Positions 8,339 through 18,291 are shown, numbered from the stretch's first letter. The stretch: DNA of 64,000 bases from Streptomonospora nanhaiensis (GCF_013410565.1 NZ_JACCFO010000001.1:1798001-1862000), one strand, 5' to 3'. Notes: a model not told the origin generated them from the letters alone. Made by a program: numbers and translations.

Positions 8339-9538
8339 CTATGCCGCCGCCTGCGGCCGGAGCACCACCTTGACCGCGCCGTCGCGCTTGTGCTGGAACA
8401 TGTCGTAGGCCTCGGCGGCGCGGTCCAGCGGCATCACGTGGGTGGTGAAGTCGTCCACCCCCAGGGGGTCGGATTCGGGGTCGACCAGCAGCGGCAGGAT
8501 GTCGTCGGTCCAGCGCCGCACGTGCGCCTGGCCCATCCGGATCGTCACGCCCTTGTCGAAGAGGTCCATCATCGGCAGCGGATCGGTCTGCCCGCCGTAG
8601 ACGCCGCTGATGGACACCGTGCCGCAGCGGCGCACCACGTCGAAGGCCAGGTGCAGCGCCGAGAGCCGGTCCACCCCGGCGCGCTGCATGAGCCGCTCGG
8701 ACACCGCGTCGGGCAGCAGCCGCGCCGCCGTCTGGGCGGCCTTGCCCGCCGGCGCGCCGTGGGCCTCCATGCCGACAGCGTCGATCACCGAGTGCGGTCC
8801 GCGCCCCTCGGTGCGGTCGCGGATGACCGCCGCCGGGTCGTCCTCGGCGCCGCCGTCGACCACGCTGACCCCGTAGCGCTCGGCCATGGCCAGCCGCTCG
8901 GGCACCTCGTCGACGCCGAACACCTCTCCCGCGCCCTGGTGCAGGGCGATGCGCGCGCACATCTGGCCGATGGGGCCGAGCCCGATCACCGCCACCGAGC
9001 CGCCGGGCGGGATGTCGGCGTAGGCCACGGCCTGCCAGGCGGTGGGCAGCACGTCGGAGAGGAACAGGAAGCGGGTGTCGGGCGGCCCCTCGGGCACCCG
9101 GATCGGGCCGAAGTGGGCCTGGGGCACGCGCAGGTACTCCGCCTGCCCGCCGGGCACGTGCCCGTAGAGCTTGGTGTAGCCGAACAGCGCGGCGCCCTTG
9201 CCGAACTCCCGGACCTGCGTGGTCTCGCACTGGGCGTAGTAGCGGTCCCGGCACATGGCGCAGTGGCCGCAGGAGATGTTGAACGGCATCACCACGCGGT
9301 CGCCGGGGGCGATGCCGGTGACCTCGGGCCCCACCTCGCGCACCACGCCCATCGCCTCGTGGCCGAGGATGTCGCCGGGCTCCATGAACGTGCCCAGGGG
9401 CGAGTACAGGTGCAGGTCCGAACCGCAGATGGCGGTCGAGGTCACCTCGACGACCGCGTCGGTCGGCTCGCGGATCCCGGGGTCGGGGACCTCGCTGGTC
9501 CGGACGTCCTCGACGCCCTGCCACGTCACCGCTCGCAT
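8339..9538 (-). CDS. Zinc-dependent alcohol/formaldehyde dehydrogenase family
   Basis: A 399-residue medium-chain dehydrogenase. Catalytic zinc ligands lie in CGSDLH and GHEAMG. The structural zinc site is [15 protein letters not shown]. The Rossmann motif is GLGPIG. The family closest by eye is the glutathione-independent formaldehyde-dehydrogenase-like group (FdhA), which contains the long insertion near residues 230-270 also seen here. It oxidises an alcohol or aldehyde with NAD(P); the substrate is uncertain. GGGGAGGA precedes the ATG. It is divergent from the monooxygenase gene, with a palindrome in between. Confidence 0.88.
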   Translation of the reverse strand: MRAVTWQGVEDVRTSEVPDPGIREPTDAVVEVTSTAICGSDLHLYSPLGTFMEPGDILGHEAMGVVREVGPEVTGIAPGDRVVMPFNISCGHCAMCRDRYYAQCETTQVREFGKGAALFGYTKLYGHVPGGQAEYLRVPQAHFGPIRVPEGPPDTRFLFLSDVLPTAWQAVAYADIPPGGSVAVIGLGPIGQMCARIALHQGAGEVFGVDEVPERLAMAERYGVSVVDGGAEDDPAAVIRDRTEGRGPHSVIDAVGMEAHGAPAGKAAQTAARLLPDAVSERLMQRAGVDRLSALHLAFDVVRRCGTVSISGVYGGQTDPLPMMDLFDKGVTIRMGQAHVRRWTDDILPLLVDPESDPLGVDDFTTHVMPLDRAAEAYDMFQHKRDGAVKVVLRPQAAA

Positions 9539-9672
9539 GGGTCCTCCCCTCGTCGTCGGTCGGTGTTCGGGTCGATGTGCACCGGGTCGGTGGGTGTCCA
9601 CTGGCCCGGTGCGCGGGGCTGAAACCCGGCGGCGCGCCCGGCGCCGCGCCCGCGCACGGAACAAACCGGATG

Positions 9673-9684
9673 AACAGCGCTGTT
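9673..9684. promoter_or_regulatory. Palindromic operator candidate AACAGCGCTGTT
   Basis: A perfect 12-bp palindrome lies in the 253-bp divergent region between the dehydrogenase and the luciferase-like gene. Its form suits a TetR- or MarR-type dimer. No such regulator gene is adjacent. Confidence 0.45.
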
Positions 9685-9791
9685 GCCCCAAGGTGGGCGC
9701 GCGGCCGATCCGGTCCGCCCCGCCCGCACTCCCCGGCGCGGCGCCCGGCGGCGCCGCGCGTTCCCGTCCCGCCGTCGAAAGGCCGCACGCC

Positions 9792-10781
9792 GTGTCCGTC
9801 CCCGTCTCCCTGCTCGACCTGGCGCCCATCAACGAGGGCATGACCGCACGCGACAGCTTCGAAGCCAGCGCGGCCGTGGCCCGCAGCGCCGACGAACTGG
9901 GCTACCGGCGGATCTGGTACGCCGAGCACCACAACATGGCCACCATCGCGTCCTCGGCCACCAGCGTGCTGATCGCCCACATCGCCACCCTCACCCGCCG
10001 CATCCGCCTGGGCGCGGGCGGGGTGATGCTGCCCAACCACGCGCCGCTGACCATCGCCGAGCAGTTCGGCACCCTGGCCACGCTGCACCCCGACCGCATC
10101 GACCTGGGGCTGGGCCGCGCGCCCGGCAGCGACCAGAACACGATGCGGGCGCTGCGCCGCGACCCCGCCTCGGCCGACACCTTCCCCCAGGACGTGCTGG
10201 AGCTGCAGGGCTACCTCACCGGCAACTCCCGGATCCCCGGCGTGGACGCCATTCCCGGCAAGGGCACCAACGTGCCGCTGTACATCCTGGGGTCCTCCCT
10301 GTTCGGCGCCCGGCTCGCGGCGGCGCTGGGGCTGCCCTACTCCTTCGCCTCGCACTTCGCCCCGGCCGCGTTGCAGGAGGCCGTGGCGCTCTACCGGCGC
10401 GAGTTCAGCCCCTCCGACCAGCTCGCCGAGCCCTACGTGATCGCCGGCGTCAACGCCACCGCCGCCGACACCACCGAGCAGGCCAAGGAGCAGGCGCACC
10501 TGGCGCGGCGGCGCATGGCCGCCCAACTGCTGGCGCGCGGGCGGACGCTCACCCCCGAGGAGGCCGACGCCGCCCTCGACTCCCCGGCGGGCCGGCAGGT
10601 CATGCAGATGGCGACGTACTCGGCCGTGGGCACGCCCGGCGAGGTGCGCGAGTACCTCGCCTGGTTCGCCGGGCACGCCGAGGCCGACGAGCTGATCGTC
10701 GCGCCGCAGGCCGGGACCCTGGAGGGCCGGCTGCGGACCGTGGAACTCGTGGCCCAGGCCATGGAGGCCACGGCCGGCTGA
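9792..10781 (+). CDS. LLM class flavin-dependent oxidoreductase
   Basis: A 329-residue protein of the bacterial luciferase-like monooxygenase superfamily, in the MsnO8/YhbW-like branch. The N-terminus [11 protein letters not shown] and the [10 protein letters not shown] segment are diagnostic, as is [10 protein letters not shown] further on. Members use reduced FMN supplied by a separate reductase to oxidise small substrates. The start is a GTG 11 bases after GAAAGG; upstream in-frame sequence is antisense to other features and not conserved. It shares its promoter region with the divergent dehydrogenase. Confidence 0.88.
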   Translation: MSVPVSLLDLAPINEGMTARDSFEASAAVARSADELGYRRIWYAEHHNMATIASSATSVLIAHIATLTRRIRLGAGGVMLPNHAPLTIAEQFGTLATLHPDRIDLGLGRAPGSDQNTMRALRRDPASADTFPQDVLELQGYLTGNSRIPGVDAIPGKGTNVPLYILGSSLFGARLAAALGLPYSFASHFAPAALQEAVALYRREFSPSDQLAEPYVIAGVNATAADTTEQAKEQAHLARRRMAAQLLARGRTLTPEEADAALDSPAGRQVMQMATYSAVGTPGEVREYLAWFAGHAEADELIVAPQAGTLEGRLRTVELVAQAMEATAG

Positions 10782-10871
10782 CATCGCGCGGTGCCGCGCG
10801 GCACCGCGCCGCGCCGCCCGGGACCTACGGCGTTTTCGCAGGTCAGACAAATGTGAACACACGACTCGCGT

Positions 10872-10900
10872 TTGCCTTTGCGGGTCGGACGGGTCAGAGT
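10872..10900 (+). promoter_or_regulatory. Possible sigma-70-type promoter of the UvrA-like gene
   Basis: TTGCCT and CAGAGT are separated by 17 bases. This stretch is the least GC-rich part of the 209-bp gap, and its start site would lie about 85 bases before the ATG. Confidence 0.35.
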
Positions 10901-10990
10901 TGAGGCACTCCCGACCCGATCCGACCCCTGGCCTGTAGGGGTCTGCCGCCGCATGCCCGCGCGGCGGCGCCACCCCCTGAGAGGACCCAC

Positions 10991-13327
10991 ATGACCCGGT
11001 CAGCCCCCTCCCCCGACACCGAGGGCTCCCCGTCCGGCGGCGCGTCCACCGATGCGCCCGCCGCCGCGCCGCCGATCGTCATCCGCGGCGCGCGGGTGCA
11101 CAACCTCAAGGACGTCTCCGTCGAGATCCCCAAGAACCGGATCGTCGTGTTCACCGGCGTCTCCGGCTCGGGCAAGTCCTCGCTGGTGTTCGGCACCGTG
11201 GCCCAGGAGGCCCAGCGCCAGCTCAACGACACCTACCCGGCGTTCGTGCGCGGGTTCCTGCCCAAGTACGAGAAGCCCGAGGCCGACCACGTCGACAACC
11301 TCTCGGCGGCGATCGTGGTGGACCAGAAGCCGGTGGGCGGCAACTCCCGCTCCACGGTGGGCACCGCCACCGACATCCACCCCCAACTGCGGGTGCTGTT
11401 CTCGCGCATGGGCGAGCCCTCGGCCGGGATGTCCTCGGCCTACTCCTTCAACACCCCCGCCGGGGCCTGCCCCGAGTGCCAGGGCCTGGGCCGCAAGGTG
11501 GAGCTGGACCCCGACACGTTCTTCGACCTGTCCCGCTCCCTCAACGACGGCGGGGTGCGGTTCCGGCCGTTCGAGGGCGGCATTGCGGGCAGCATGTGGA
11601 CGGCGGTGCTCGACGGCGACAAGCCCCTGGGGGAGTTCACCGAGGAGGAGTGGCACACGCTGCTCCACGGCGGGCGCGACAAGACACTGAAGGTCCCGGT
11701 CGAGACCGGCAGCGGCACCTACAACATGACCTACGAGGGGATCGCCGACCGCTTCGAGCGCCTCTACCTCAAGCGCGACATCTCCGGTATGAGCAAGCGC
11801 AGCCGCGAGGCGGTGCAGGCGGTGATCCGCGAGGGGCGGTGCCCGGCGTGCGACGGTGCCCGGCTGGCACCGGCGGCGCTGGCCTCGCGCATCGACGGCC
11901 GCAACATCGCCAACTGGACCGCGATGGAGCTGGACGACCTCATCGGGGTGCTGGAGGGGATCGACCACCCCCAGGGCACTCCCATCGCGCGCTCGGCCGC
12001 CGCCGCGCTGCGCCGGCTCAGCGACATCGGCCTGGGCTACCTCAGCCTGGACCGCGAGACCACCACGCTGTCGGGGGGCGAGGCCCAGCGGCTGAAGATG
12101 GTGCGCTACCTGGGGTCGTCGCTGGTGGGCATGACCTATGTGTTCGACGAGCCCAGCACCGGACTGCACCCCCACGACGTGGGGCGGCTCAACCGCCTGC
12201 TGAAGGCGCTGCGCGACCGGGGCAACACGGTGCTGGTGGTCGAGCACGACCGCGACGTGATCGCGATCGCCGACCACGTCATCGACATGGGGCCGCTGGC
12301 GGGCGCCAACGGCGGCCAGGTGGTGTACGCGGGGCCGCCCGAGGGGCTGCGCGCCGGCGACACCCTCACCGGGCGGTGCCTGCGGCGGACCACCGGGCTG
12401 AAGGAGGCTGTGCGCGAGCCGCGCGGCTGGCTGCGCGTGGACAACGCCCGGCGGCACAACCTCAAGGACGTGTCGGTGGCGGTGCCCACCGGCGTGCTGA
12501 CCGTGTTCACGGGGGTGGCGGGCTCGGGCAAGAGCACGCTGGTCACCGACGTGTTCGCCGCCGCCCACCCCGATGCGGTGCTGATCGGGCAGCAGGCCAT
12601 CACCGCCTCCAGCCGCTCCACCCCCGCGTCGTTCCTGGGCATCATGGACCCGCTGCGCAAGAGCTTCGCCGACGCCAACCGGGTGGACCCGGGCATGTTC
12701 AGCTTCAACTCCAAGGGCGCCTGCTCCGCCTGCGGGGGGCGGGGCGAGATCACCGCCGAGATGTCGTTCATGGACCCGGTGACCATGGTGTGCGAGGCGT
12801 GCGAGGGGCGGCGCTACGACACCTCGGTGCTGGCCTACCGGCTGCGCGGCCGCACCATCGCCGAGGTCATGGCGATGACCGCGGAGGAGGCCGCGGGGTT
12901 CCTCACCGAGCCGAGGATCGCGGCGCAGCTGCGGCAGCTGATCGAGGTGGGGCTGGGCTACCTCACGCTGGGCCAGGAGCTGAGCTCGCTGTCGGGCGGC
13001 GAGCGGCGGCGGCTGAAGCTGGCCACCCACCTCACCAAGCGCGGCGGGCTCTACATCATCGACGAGCCCACCAACGGGCTGCACATGGCCGACGTCGACA
13101 CCCTGCTGGCGCTGCTGGACCGGCTGGTGGACGCGCGCAACACCGTGGTCGTGATCGAGCACGACCTCGACGTGGTCAAGCACGCGGACTGGGTGATCGA
13201 CCTCGGTCCGCACGGCGGCAAGGACGGCGGCCGGATCATGTTCGAGGGCACTCCGCACGACCTGGTCAAGGACGAGCACTCGCTGACGGCCCGCCACCTG
13301 CGGGCGGACCTGGCGGCCGCCGGGTAG
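10991..13327 (+). CDS. UvrA-like ABC ATPase (short UvrA paralogue)
   Basis: A 778-residue twin-ABC protein of the UvrA family, shorter than true UvrA (about 950). Walker A motifs are GVSGSGKSS (56-64) and GVAGSGKST (about 507). Signatures LSGGEAQR (about 360) and LSGGERRR (about 669) and both Walker B motifs (DEPSTGLHP, DEPTNGLH) are present. Zinc-finger cysteines are visible (CPECQG, CPACDG, CSACGG, CEACEG). The insertion that binds UvrB appears reduced. Relatives include UvrA2 and the DrrC drug-resistance protein, so DNA-damage or drug tolerance is likely. ATG is preceded by GAGAGGA. Confidence 0.88.
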   Translation: MTRSAPSPDTEGSPSGGASTDAPAAAPPIVIRGARVHNLKDVSVEIPKNRIVVFTGVSGSGKSSLVFGTVAQEAQRQLNDTYPAFVRGFLPKYEKPEADHVDNLSAAIVVDQKPVGGNSRSTVGTATDIHPQLRVLFSRMGEPSAGMSSAYSFNTPAGACPECQGLGRKVELDPDTFFDLSRSLNDGGVRFRPFEGGIAGSMWTAVLDGDKPLGEFTEEEWHTLLHGGRDKTLKVPVETGSGTYNMTYEGIADRFERLYLKRDISGMSKRSREAVQAVIREGRCPACDGARLAPAALASRIDGRNIANWTAMELDDLIGVLEGIDHPQGTPIARSAAAALRRLSDIGLGYLSLDRETTTLSGGEAQRLKMVRYLGSSLVGMTYVFDEPSTGLHPHDVGRLNRLLKALRDRGNTVLVVEHDRDVIAIADHVIDMGPLAGANGGQVVYAGPPEGLRAGDTLTGRCLRRTTGLKEAVREPRGWLRVDNARRHNLKDVSVAVPTGVLTVFTGVAGSGKSTLVTDVFAAAHPDAVLIGQQAITASSRSTPASFLGIMDPLRKSFADANRVDPGMFSFNSKGACSACGGRGEITAEMSFMDPVTMVCEACEGRRYDTSVLAYRLRGRTIAEVMAMTAEEAAGFLTEPRIAAQLRQLIEVGLGYLTLGQELSSLSGGERRRLKLATHLTKRGGLYIIDEPTNGLHMADVDTLLALLDRLVDARNTVVVIEHDLDVVKHADWVIDLGPHGGKDGGRIMFEGTPHDLVKDEHSLTARHLRADLAAAG

Positions 13328-13354
13328 GCCCCGGCGGCGCGGTGGAGGCGCGCC

Positions 13355-13400
13355 GGGCGGGCCCGCGGGCGGGGCGGTCGGCCGCCCGGCGGGCCCGCCC
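13355..13400 (+). terminator. Hairpin terminator of the UvrA-like gene
   Basis: An 18-bp stem with one bulged G (13355-13372 with 13382-13400) lies 28 bases after the stop codon. Confidence 0.7.
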
Positions 13401-13525
13401 CGCTCCGGCCCGGCCGCCACGGAGGGGTGCGCGGGCCGGAGGGAGAGGGCGCCGACCGGTCTGGGACCCCGTGGCGGGAGGCGGTGGCGGGCCGCCGTGC
13501 ACAGACCCTTGCCGCAACCCGCGGA

Positions 13526-13541
13526 TCGAATGTATGTTCGA
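13526..13541. promoter_or_regulatory. LexA SOS box
   Basis: TCGAATGTATGTTCGA matches the actinobacterial SOS box TCGAAC-RNRY-GTTYGA at every position except one (T for C at position 6). It lies 33 bases before the start codon of the NmrA-like gene, where a repressor would block transcription. Confidence 0.65.
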
Positions 13542-13573
13542 ACAAGTCGTCCGGTCCGAGGTGAGGGGGAACC

Positions 13574-14560
13574 ATGCCGCCGTCCCGCTCCGCCGCCCGC
13601 AGCGCCCTCCGCGCCGCCGCGGGCTCCACCGCCTCAGCGCGCCCGGTGCTGGTCACCGGCGCCGCCGGCGGCTCCCCCGGTGCCACCGGCGGCCTGGTCA
13701 CCCGGTTGCTGCTGGAGCGCGGGGTGCCCGTGCGCGCCCTCGTGCGCGCCGACGACCACCGCGCCGCCGCGCTGCGCCGCGCGGGCGCCGAGGTGGCCGT
13801 GGCCGACCTCCGCGAGGTCGGCGACCTCCTCCCCGCTCTGCGCGGTGTTCGGCGGGCGTTCTTCACCTACCCGGTCGCCGCCGGTCTGCTCGACGCCGCC
13901 GCCGCGTTCGCCGAGGCCGCGGCCGCCGGCGGCCTCGACCGCGTGGTCGCCGTGTCCCAGCTCGCCGCCTCGCCGCAGGCCCCCGCTCCGCACGCGCGCC
14001 GCCACTGGCTGGCCGAGCGGGTCCTGGACCGCGCGGGGCTGAACCCCGTGCACCTGCGCGCGGGCGTGCTCTTCGAGGACCTCGCCGTGGTGCTGGCCGC
14101 CGGCGACGAACGCCGGCTGGCCCTGCCGCTGGGCTCGCCCTGCACCGTGCTCCCGCTCGTGGCGGCCGCCGACGTCGCCCGGGTGGCGGCCGCGCTGCTC
14201 GCCGACCCCACCGCCGATCCCGGCTCCATCCCCGACCCCGACCCCGTGTGCCTGCTCACCGGCCAGGTCAGCAGCGTCGCCGAGATCGTCACCGCCTTCG
14301 ACTCCGCCGCCGCCCACGGGGTCTCCTACACCGACCTCCCCGAGGACCGCTGGGAGCGCCAGGCCCACCTGCTCTACCGCGACCCGGTGGCCGTCGAGCA
14401 CCTGCGCCACCTGTGGGAGTCCTTCCGGCGGGTGGGCTCACGCCGCGAGCCCTACCCGGTCACCGACGACATCCAGCGCTACGGCGGCGCACCGCCCACC
14501 ACCCTGGCGGAGTTCGCCCGGGCCCGCGCCCGGGCGGCCGAGTTCGCAACCGCCGTGTGA
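13574..14560 (+). CDS. NmrA-like NAD(P)-binding protein
   Basis: A 328-residue protein with an atypical SDR (NmrA/TMR) fold. A Rossmann glycine motif (GAAGGSPGATGG) lies near residues 29-40, after an Ala/Arg-rich tail. It lacks an obvious catalytic Tyr-x3-Lys. Such proteins act as NAD(P)-sensing regulators or as quinone/azo reductases. GAGGGGGA precedes the ATG. An SOS box directly upstream suggests induction by DNA damage, and the preceding gene is a UvrA paralogue, although a terminator separates them. Confidence 0.8.
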   Translation: MPPSRSAARSALRAAAGSTASARPVLVTGAAGGSPGATGGLVTRLLLERGVPVRALVRADDHRAAALRRAGAEVAVADLREVGDLLPALRGVRRAFFTYPVAAGLLDAAAAFAEAAAAGGLDRVVAVSQLAASPQAPAPHARRHWLAERVLDRAGLNPVHLRAGVLFEDLAVVLAAGDERRLALPLGSPCTVLPLVAAADVARVAAALLADPTADPGSIPDPDPVCLLTGQVSSVAEIVTAFDSAAAHGVSYTDLPEDRWERQAHLLYRDPVAVEHLRHLWESFRRVGSRREPYPVTDDIQRYGGAPPTTLAEFARARARAAEFATAV

Positions 14561-14643
14561 ACGCGCGGTCGCCGGGGCCCGCTCACGGCACGCCGGCCCC
14601 CCGGTGCGCACCCGGCGACCGCGCCCCCAGCACAATGGGCGCC

Positions 14644-14937
14644 ATGGCCACCACCCGACACCCCCGGCTGGAGATCGAGTACTGCACCCAGTGCCGCTGG
14701 CTGCTGCGCGCGGCCTGGACGGCGCAGGAGCTGCTGACGACCTTCCGCACCGAACTCGGCGAGGTCGCCCTGATCCCGGGCACGGGCGGGGTCTTCGAGG
14801 TCCGCCTGGACCAGGAGCGGCTGTGGTCGCGCGCCGACGACGGCGGGTTCCCCGACCTCGCCGCCCTCAAGCGCGCGGTCCGCGACCGCGTCGCTCCGCA
14901 CCGGTCGCTGGGCCACTCCGAGCAGCGGCGCGAGTAG
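14644..14937 (+). CDS. SelT/SelW/SelH-like (Rdx) protein
   Basis: A 97-residue thioredoxin-like protein of the Rdx family. The redox motif is CTQC at residues 14-17, directly after the first strand (LEIEYC), in the place where animal SelW carries selenocysteine. The ending with repeated polar residues is normal. A redox role is inferred from the family; partners are unknown. An ATG nine bases upstream (14635) is also possible. No clear operon partner. Confidence 0.85.
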   Translation: MATTRHPRLEIEYCTQCRWLLRAAWTAQELLTTFRTELGEVALIPGTGGVFEVRLDQERLWSRADDGGFPDLAALKRAVRDRVAPHRSLGHSEQRRE

Positions 14938-15197
14938 GCCCGGGAACGGGGACGGCGGTCCGGCCGCCGCGCGGGCCCCGTGTCCGCTCGCGGCCGGGCG
15001 TCCGCCCTGCGCAGCGGGGCCGGTGTGTGCTTGAATCACCACAGCGCACGCCTTGCACCGCGCCGCCGCGGCCGGCGGGCCGCCACGCGTCTTCGCCCGC
15101 TTGTGCCGCCCACCGCCAGTCACCTCGTAAAGCCCACGGCCGGAGCCGCGATCAGCCGGCGGCCGGCGCACGGCCCGCTCTCGCGTACAGGGGCGCC

Positions 15198-15515
15198 ATG
15201 GTCAGGAACACGGTCCGGCGGCTGTTCGCCGCGTTCGTCCTCATCGCGATCGGCTGGGCGGCGGGCATGCTCGTGATCGGCTCCGACGGCCTGCTCAGCG
15301 ACCTGGCCCTGCGGGTGCTGCCGCTGGGCTGCGTGCGGGCGTTCGCCAGCTACCCGGCCCAGTACGACTGCGAGGACATCGGCTTCGTCGGCGTCTTCGC
15401 GTTCTGGGGGCTGGCGGCCTCGGCCCTCACCCTGCTCGTGTGCGCCGTGGCCACCTGGAACGGTCGGGCCGCGGGCCCCCGGCGCGAGGCGGCCCGGCCC
15501 GACCCCGACGACTGA
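15198..15515 (+). CDS. Small two-helix membrane protein
   Basis: A 105-residue protein I do not recognise. Two hydrophobic segments are visible (about residues 9-28 and 63-86) joined by an extracytoplasmic loop with two cysteines (GCVRAF and YDCED) that could form a disulphide. The C-terminal tail is charged. AGGGG lies 6 bases before the ATG. It sits alone between the SelW-like gene and the penicillin acylase gene in the same direction. Confidence 0.7.
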   Translation: MVRNTVRRLFAAFVLIAIGWAAGMLVIGSDGLLSDLALRVLPLGCVRAFASYPAQYDCEDIGFVGVFAFWGLAASALTLLVCAVATWNGRAAGPRREAARPDPDD

Positions 15516-15624
15516 GCCGCGCGCCGGCGCTCCCCGCCCCGGCGTGAGTGCGGTTCCCGCCCGCGCGGGCCGGAGCGCCGACCCCGTGACCGGGGGGTGT
15601 GGCGCGCCCCACTAGAGTCTCCCC

Positions 15625-18198
15625 ATGGCCGGGACTAGAACACGTTTCAAACGGTGGGCCGTGGGCGCGCTCTGCGTCGTGACCGGCCTGGCGCTGCTGG
15701 CCGCCGCGGCCGGGTTCTGGTCCGTGCGGCGCGCCTTCCCCCAGACCCAGGGCGAGCTGGCGCTGCCCGCCCTTGAGGGCGAGGCCACCGTCTACCGCGA
15801 CGGCCGCGGGGTGCCGCACGTCTACGCCGCCACCGCCGAGGACCTGTTCCGGGCGCAGGGGTTCGTGCACGCCCAGGACCGGTTCTGGCAGATGCACTTC
15901 AACCGCATGACCACCGCCGGGCGGCTGGCCGAGCTGTTCGGGCCCGACCAGGTGGGCACCGACGTCTACCTGCGCACCATGGGCTGGCGGCGCGTGGCCG
16001 AGCGGGAGTACGACCTGCTGGAGCCCGACACCCGCGCCTACCTCGACGCCTACGCCGAGGGGGTCAACGCCTACCTGGACCAGCGGGGCGGCGGGGAGCT
16101 GGGCCTGGAGTTCACCGTGCTGGGCGTGCTCAGCCCCGACCACGAGGTGGAGCCCTGGACCGCCGTGGACAGCCTGGCCTGGCTCAAGGCCATGGCCTGG
16201 GACCTGCGCGGCAACATGGCCGAGGAGATCGAGCGGGCGGGGCTGGTGGCCGACGGGCTCACCCGCGAGCAGGTGGAGGAGCTGTACCCGGCCTACCCCG
16301 AGGAGGAGCACGCGCCGATCGTCTCCGGCGGGCGGGTCCGCGACGGCGCGTTCGAGCCGGACCCCGGCCCGGGCGCCGGTGACGGCGGCGACACCGCCCT
16401 CCCCCCGGCCGACGCCGCACCCGCGCTGGCCGAGGTCGGCGCGGGCCTGGCCGCCGTCCCGCCGCTGGTGGGCCCGCACTCCTCGGGGCTGGGCTCCAAC
16501 TCCTGGGTGGTCTCGGGCGAGCACACCGCCTCGGGCCTGCCGCTGCTGGCCAACGACCCCCACCTGGGGGCGCAGATGCCCTCGGTGTGGCACCAGACCG
16601 GTCTGCACTGCACCGAGGTCACCGACGCGTGCCCTTTCGACGTCACCGGGTTCGGCTTCGCCGGGCTGCCGGGCGTGGTCATCGGCCACAACGCCGACAT
16701 CGCGTGGGGGTTCACCAACCTGGGGCCCGACGTCGCCGACCTCTACCTGGAGCGGATCGAGGGCGACGCCGCCGTGGTCGACGGCGAGCACGAGCCGCTG
16801 CGGACCCGCGAGGAGACGGTGCGGGTGGCCGGGGGCGCCGACGTCACCTTCACCGTCCGCTCCACCCGCCACGGCCCGCTGCTCTCGGACGCGGCCAGCG
16901 CCCTGGACCTGCGCGACATCGGCGAGGCCCCGCCCGTGGACGCCGAGGGCCGCCCCGCCGAGCAGGCCGCCGCCGCACCCGAGGGCGGCTACGGGGTGGC
17001 GCTGAGCTGGACCGCGCTGGAGCCGGGCACCACGGCCGACGCGATCTTCGCGATGAACGCCGCCGAGGACTTCGCGTCCTTCCGCGAGGCGGCCCGCTCC
17101 TTCGCCGTGCCCGCGCAGAACCTCGTCTACGCCGACACCGAGGGCACCATCGGCTACCAGGCTCCGGGCACGATCCCGGTGCGCGGCGCCGGGGACGGCC
17201 GCTGGCCGGCGCCCGGCTGGGACTCCGACTACGACTGGAGGGGCTACCTCGACTTCGACGAACTGCCCACCGTGACCGACCCGGAGTCGGGGTTCATCGT
17301 CACCGCCAACCAGGCCGCCGTCGGGTCGGACTACCCCCACCTGCTCACCGCCGACTGGGACTACGGCTACCGCTCCGAGCGGATCCGCACCCTGCTCGCC
17401 GACGCCGTGGGGCGCGGCGGGCTGACAACGGCCGACATGGGCGAGATCCAACTGGACAACGAGAACAGCGGCGCCCGCGCGATCGTCCCCTACCTGCTCG
17501 ACGCCCCGGCCGAGGGCACCGCCGCCGAGGGGCGCCGGCTACTGGCCGAGTGGGACTTCCAGCAGGACGCCGACTTCGCGGCGGCGGCCTTCTACAACGC
17601 GGTCTGGCACCACCTGCTCGACCTCACGTTCGACGAACTGGGCAGCGGCTACCCCATGGACGGCGGCTCGCGCGGCTGGCTGGTGGTCAGCCGGCTGCTG
17701 GAGGACCCCGGCTCGCCGTGGTGGCGGGGCACGGTGGCCGACGGCCGCGACGCGGTCCTGGCCGAGGCGATGGAGCGCGCCGCCGAGGAGCTGGCCCAGA
17801 CCCTGGGCGAGGACCCGCGGTCGTGGCGCTGGGGTGACCTGCACACCCTCACCGCGGGCCACCCGTCGCTGGGGTCGTCGGGGATCGCCCCGCTGGAGTG
17901 GGTGTTCAACGGCTCCACGGTGGAGTCGGGGGGCGGCACCAGCGTCGTCAACGCCACGGGCTGGGACCTGGCGGAGGGCTACGCGGTGACGACGGTGCCG
18001 TCGATGCGCATGACGGTCGATTTGGCCGACTTCGACCGGTCCCGCTGGATCGACCTCACCGGCCCCTCGGGCCACGCATTCCACCCCCACCGCGAGGACC
18101 AGACCCCGCTGTGGGCCGCGGGCGAGACCATCCCCATGCGCTTCACCCGCCCGGCCGTTGAGGAGGCGGCCGTGGACGTCCTCACCCTGCGCCCCTGA
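15625..18198 (+). CDS. Penicillin acylase family protein
   Basis: An 857-residue Ntn-hydrolase precursor. An N-terminal hydrophobic segment (about residues 12-32) exports or anchors it. The alpha-chain region contains YAATAEDLFRAQGFVHAQDRFWQM. The autoproteolytic junction is LG-SNSWVVSG, making Ser291 the catalytic N-terminal nucleophile of the beta chain. NDPHLGAQMPSVWHQ and the Asn/Arg residues of the family follow. It hydrolyses amide bonds of beta-lactams or acyl-homoserine lactones; the substrate cannot be told from sequence. Expressed alone, with a weak ribosome site. Confidence 0.9.
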   Translation: MAGTRTRFKRWAVGALCVVTGLALLAAAAGFWSVRRAFPQTQGELALPALEGEATVYRDGRGVPHVYAATAEDLFRAQGFVHAQDRFWQMHFNRMTTAGRLAELFGPDQVGTDVYLRTMGWRRVAEREYDLLEPDTRAYLDAYAEGVNAYLDQRGGGELGLEFTVLGVLSPDHEVEPWTAVDSLAWLKAMAWDLRGNMAEEIERAGLVADGLTREQVEELYPAYPEEEHAPIVSGGRVRDGAFEPDPGPGAGDGGDTALPPADAAPALAEVGAGLAAVPPLVGPHSSGLGSNSWVVSGEHTASGLPLLANDPHLGAQMPSVWHQTGLHCTEVTDACPFDVTGFGFAGLPGVVIGHNADIAWGFTNLGPDVADLYLERIEGDAAVVDGEHEPLRTREETVRVAGGADVTFTVRSTRHGPLLSDAASALDLRDIGEAPPVDAEGRPAEQAAAAPEGGYGVALSWTALEPGTTADAIFAMNAAEDFASFREAARSFAVPAQNLVYADTEGTIGYQAPGTIPVRGAGDGRWPAPGWDSDYDWRGYLDFDELPTVTDPESGFIVTANQAAVGSDYPHLLTADWDYGYRSERIRTLLADAVGRGGLTTADMGEIQLDNENSGARAIVPYLLDAPAEGTAAEGRRLLAEWDFQQDADFAAAAFYNAVWHHLLDLTFDELGSGYPMDGGSRGWLVVSRLLEDPGSPWWRGTVADGRDAVLAEAMERAAEELAQTLGEDPRSWRWGDLHTLTAGHPSLGSSGIAPLEWVFNGSTVESGGGTSVVNATGWDLAEGYAVTTVPSMRMTVDLADFDRSRWIDLTGPSGHAFHPHREDQTPLWAAGETIPMRFTRPAVEEAAVDVLTLRP

Positions 18199-18291
18199 CC
18201 GCCCCGGCGCCGCGCACGCCGCAATCCCCTGACACGCGGAAGGCCCCCGCCCTAGGCTGTTGATGCGAGTCGACCGACCTGGAGCGTGGCA

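Noticed and set aside
7167-10973. One very long minus-strand protein joining SDR, dehydrogenase and antisense of the monooxygenase
   Set aside because: Only its last 348 codons are homologous to a family; the rest is out of frame with the dehydrogenase and antisense to the LLM gene.
18286-18291. GTG two codons before the XRE start
   Set aside because: It lies one base after the GGAG, too close for ribosome binding; the ATG has normal spacing.
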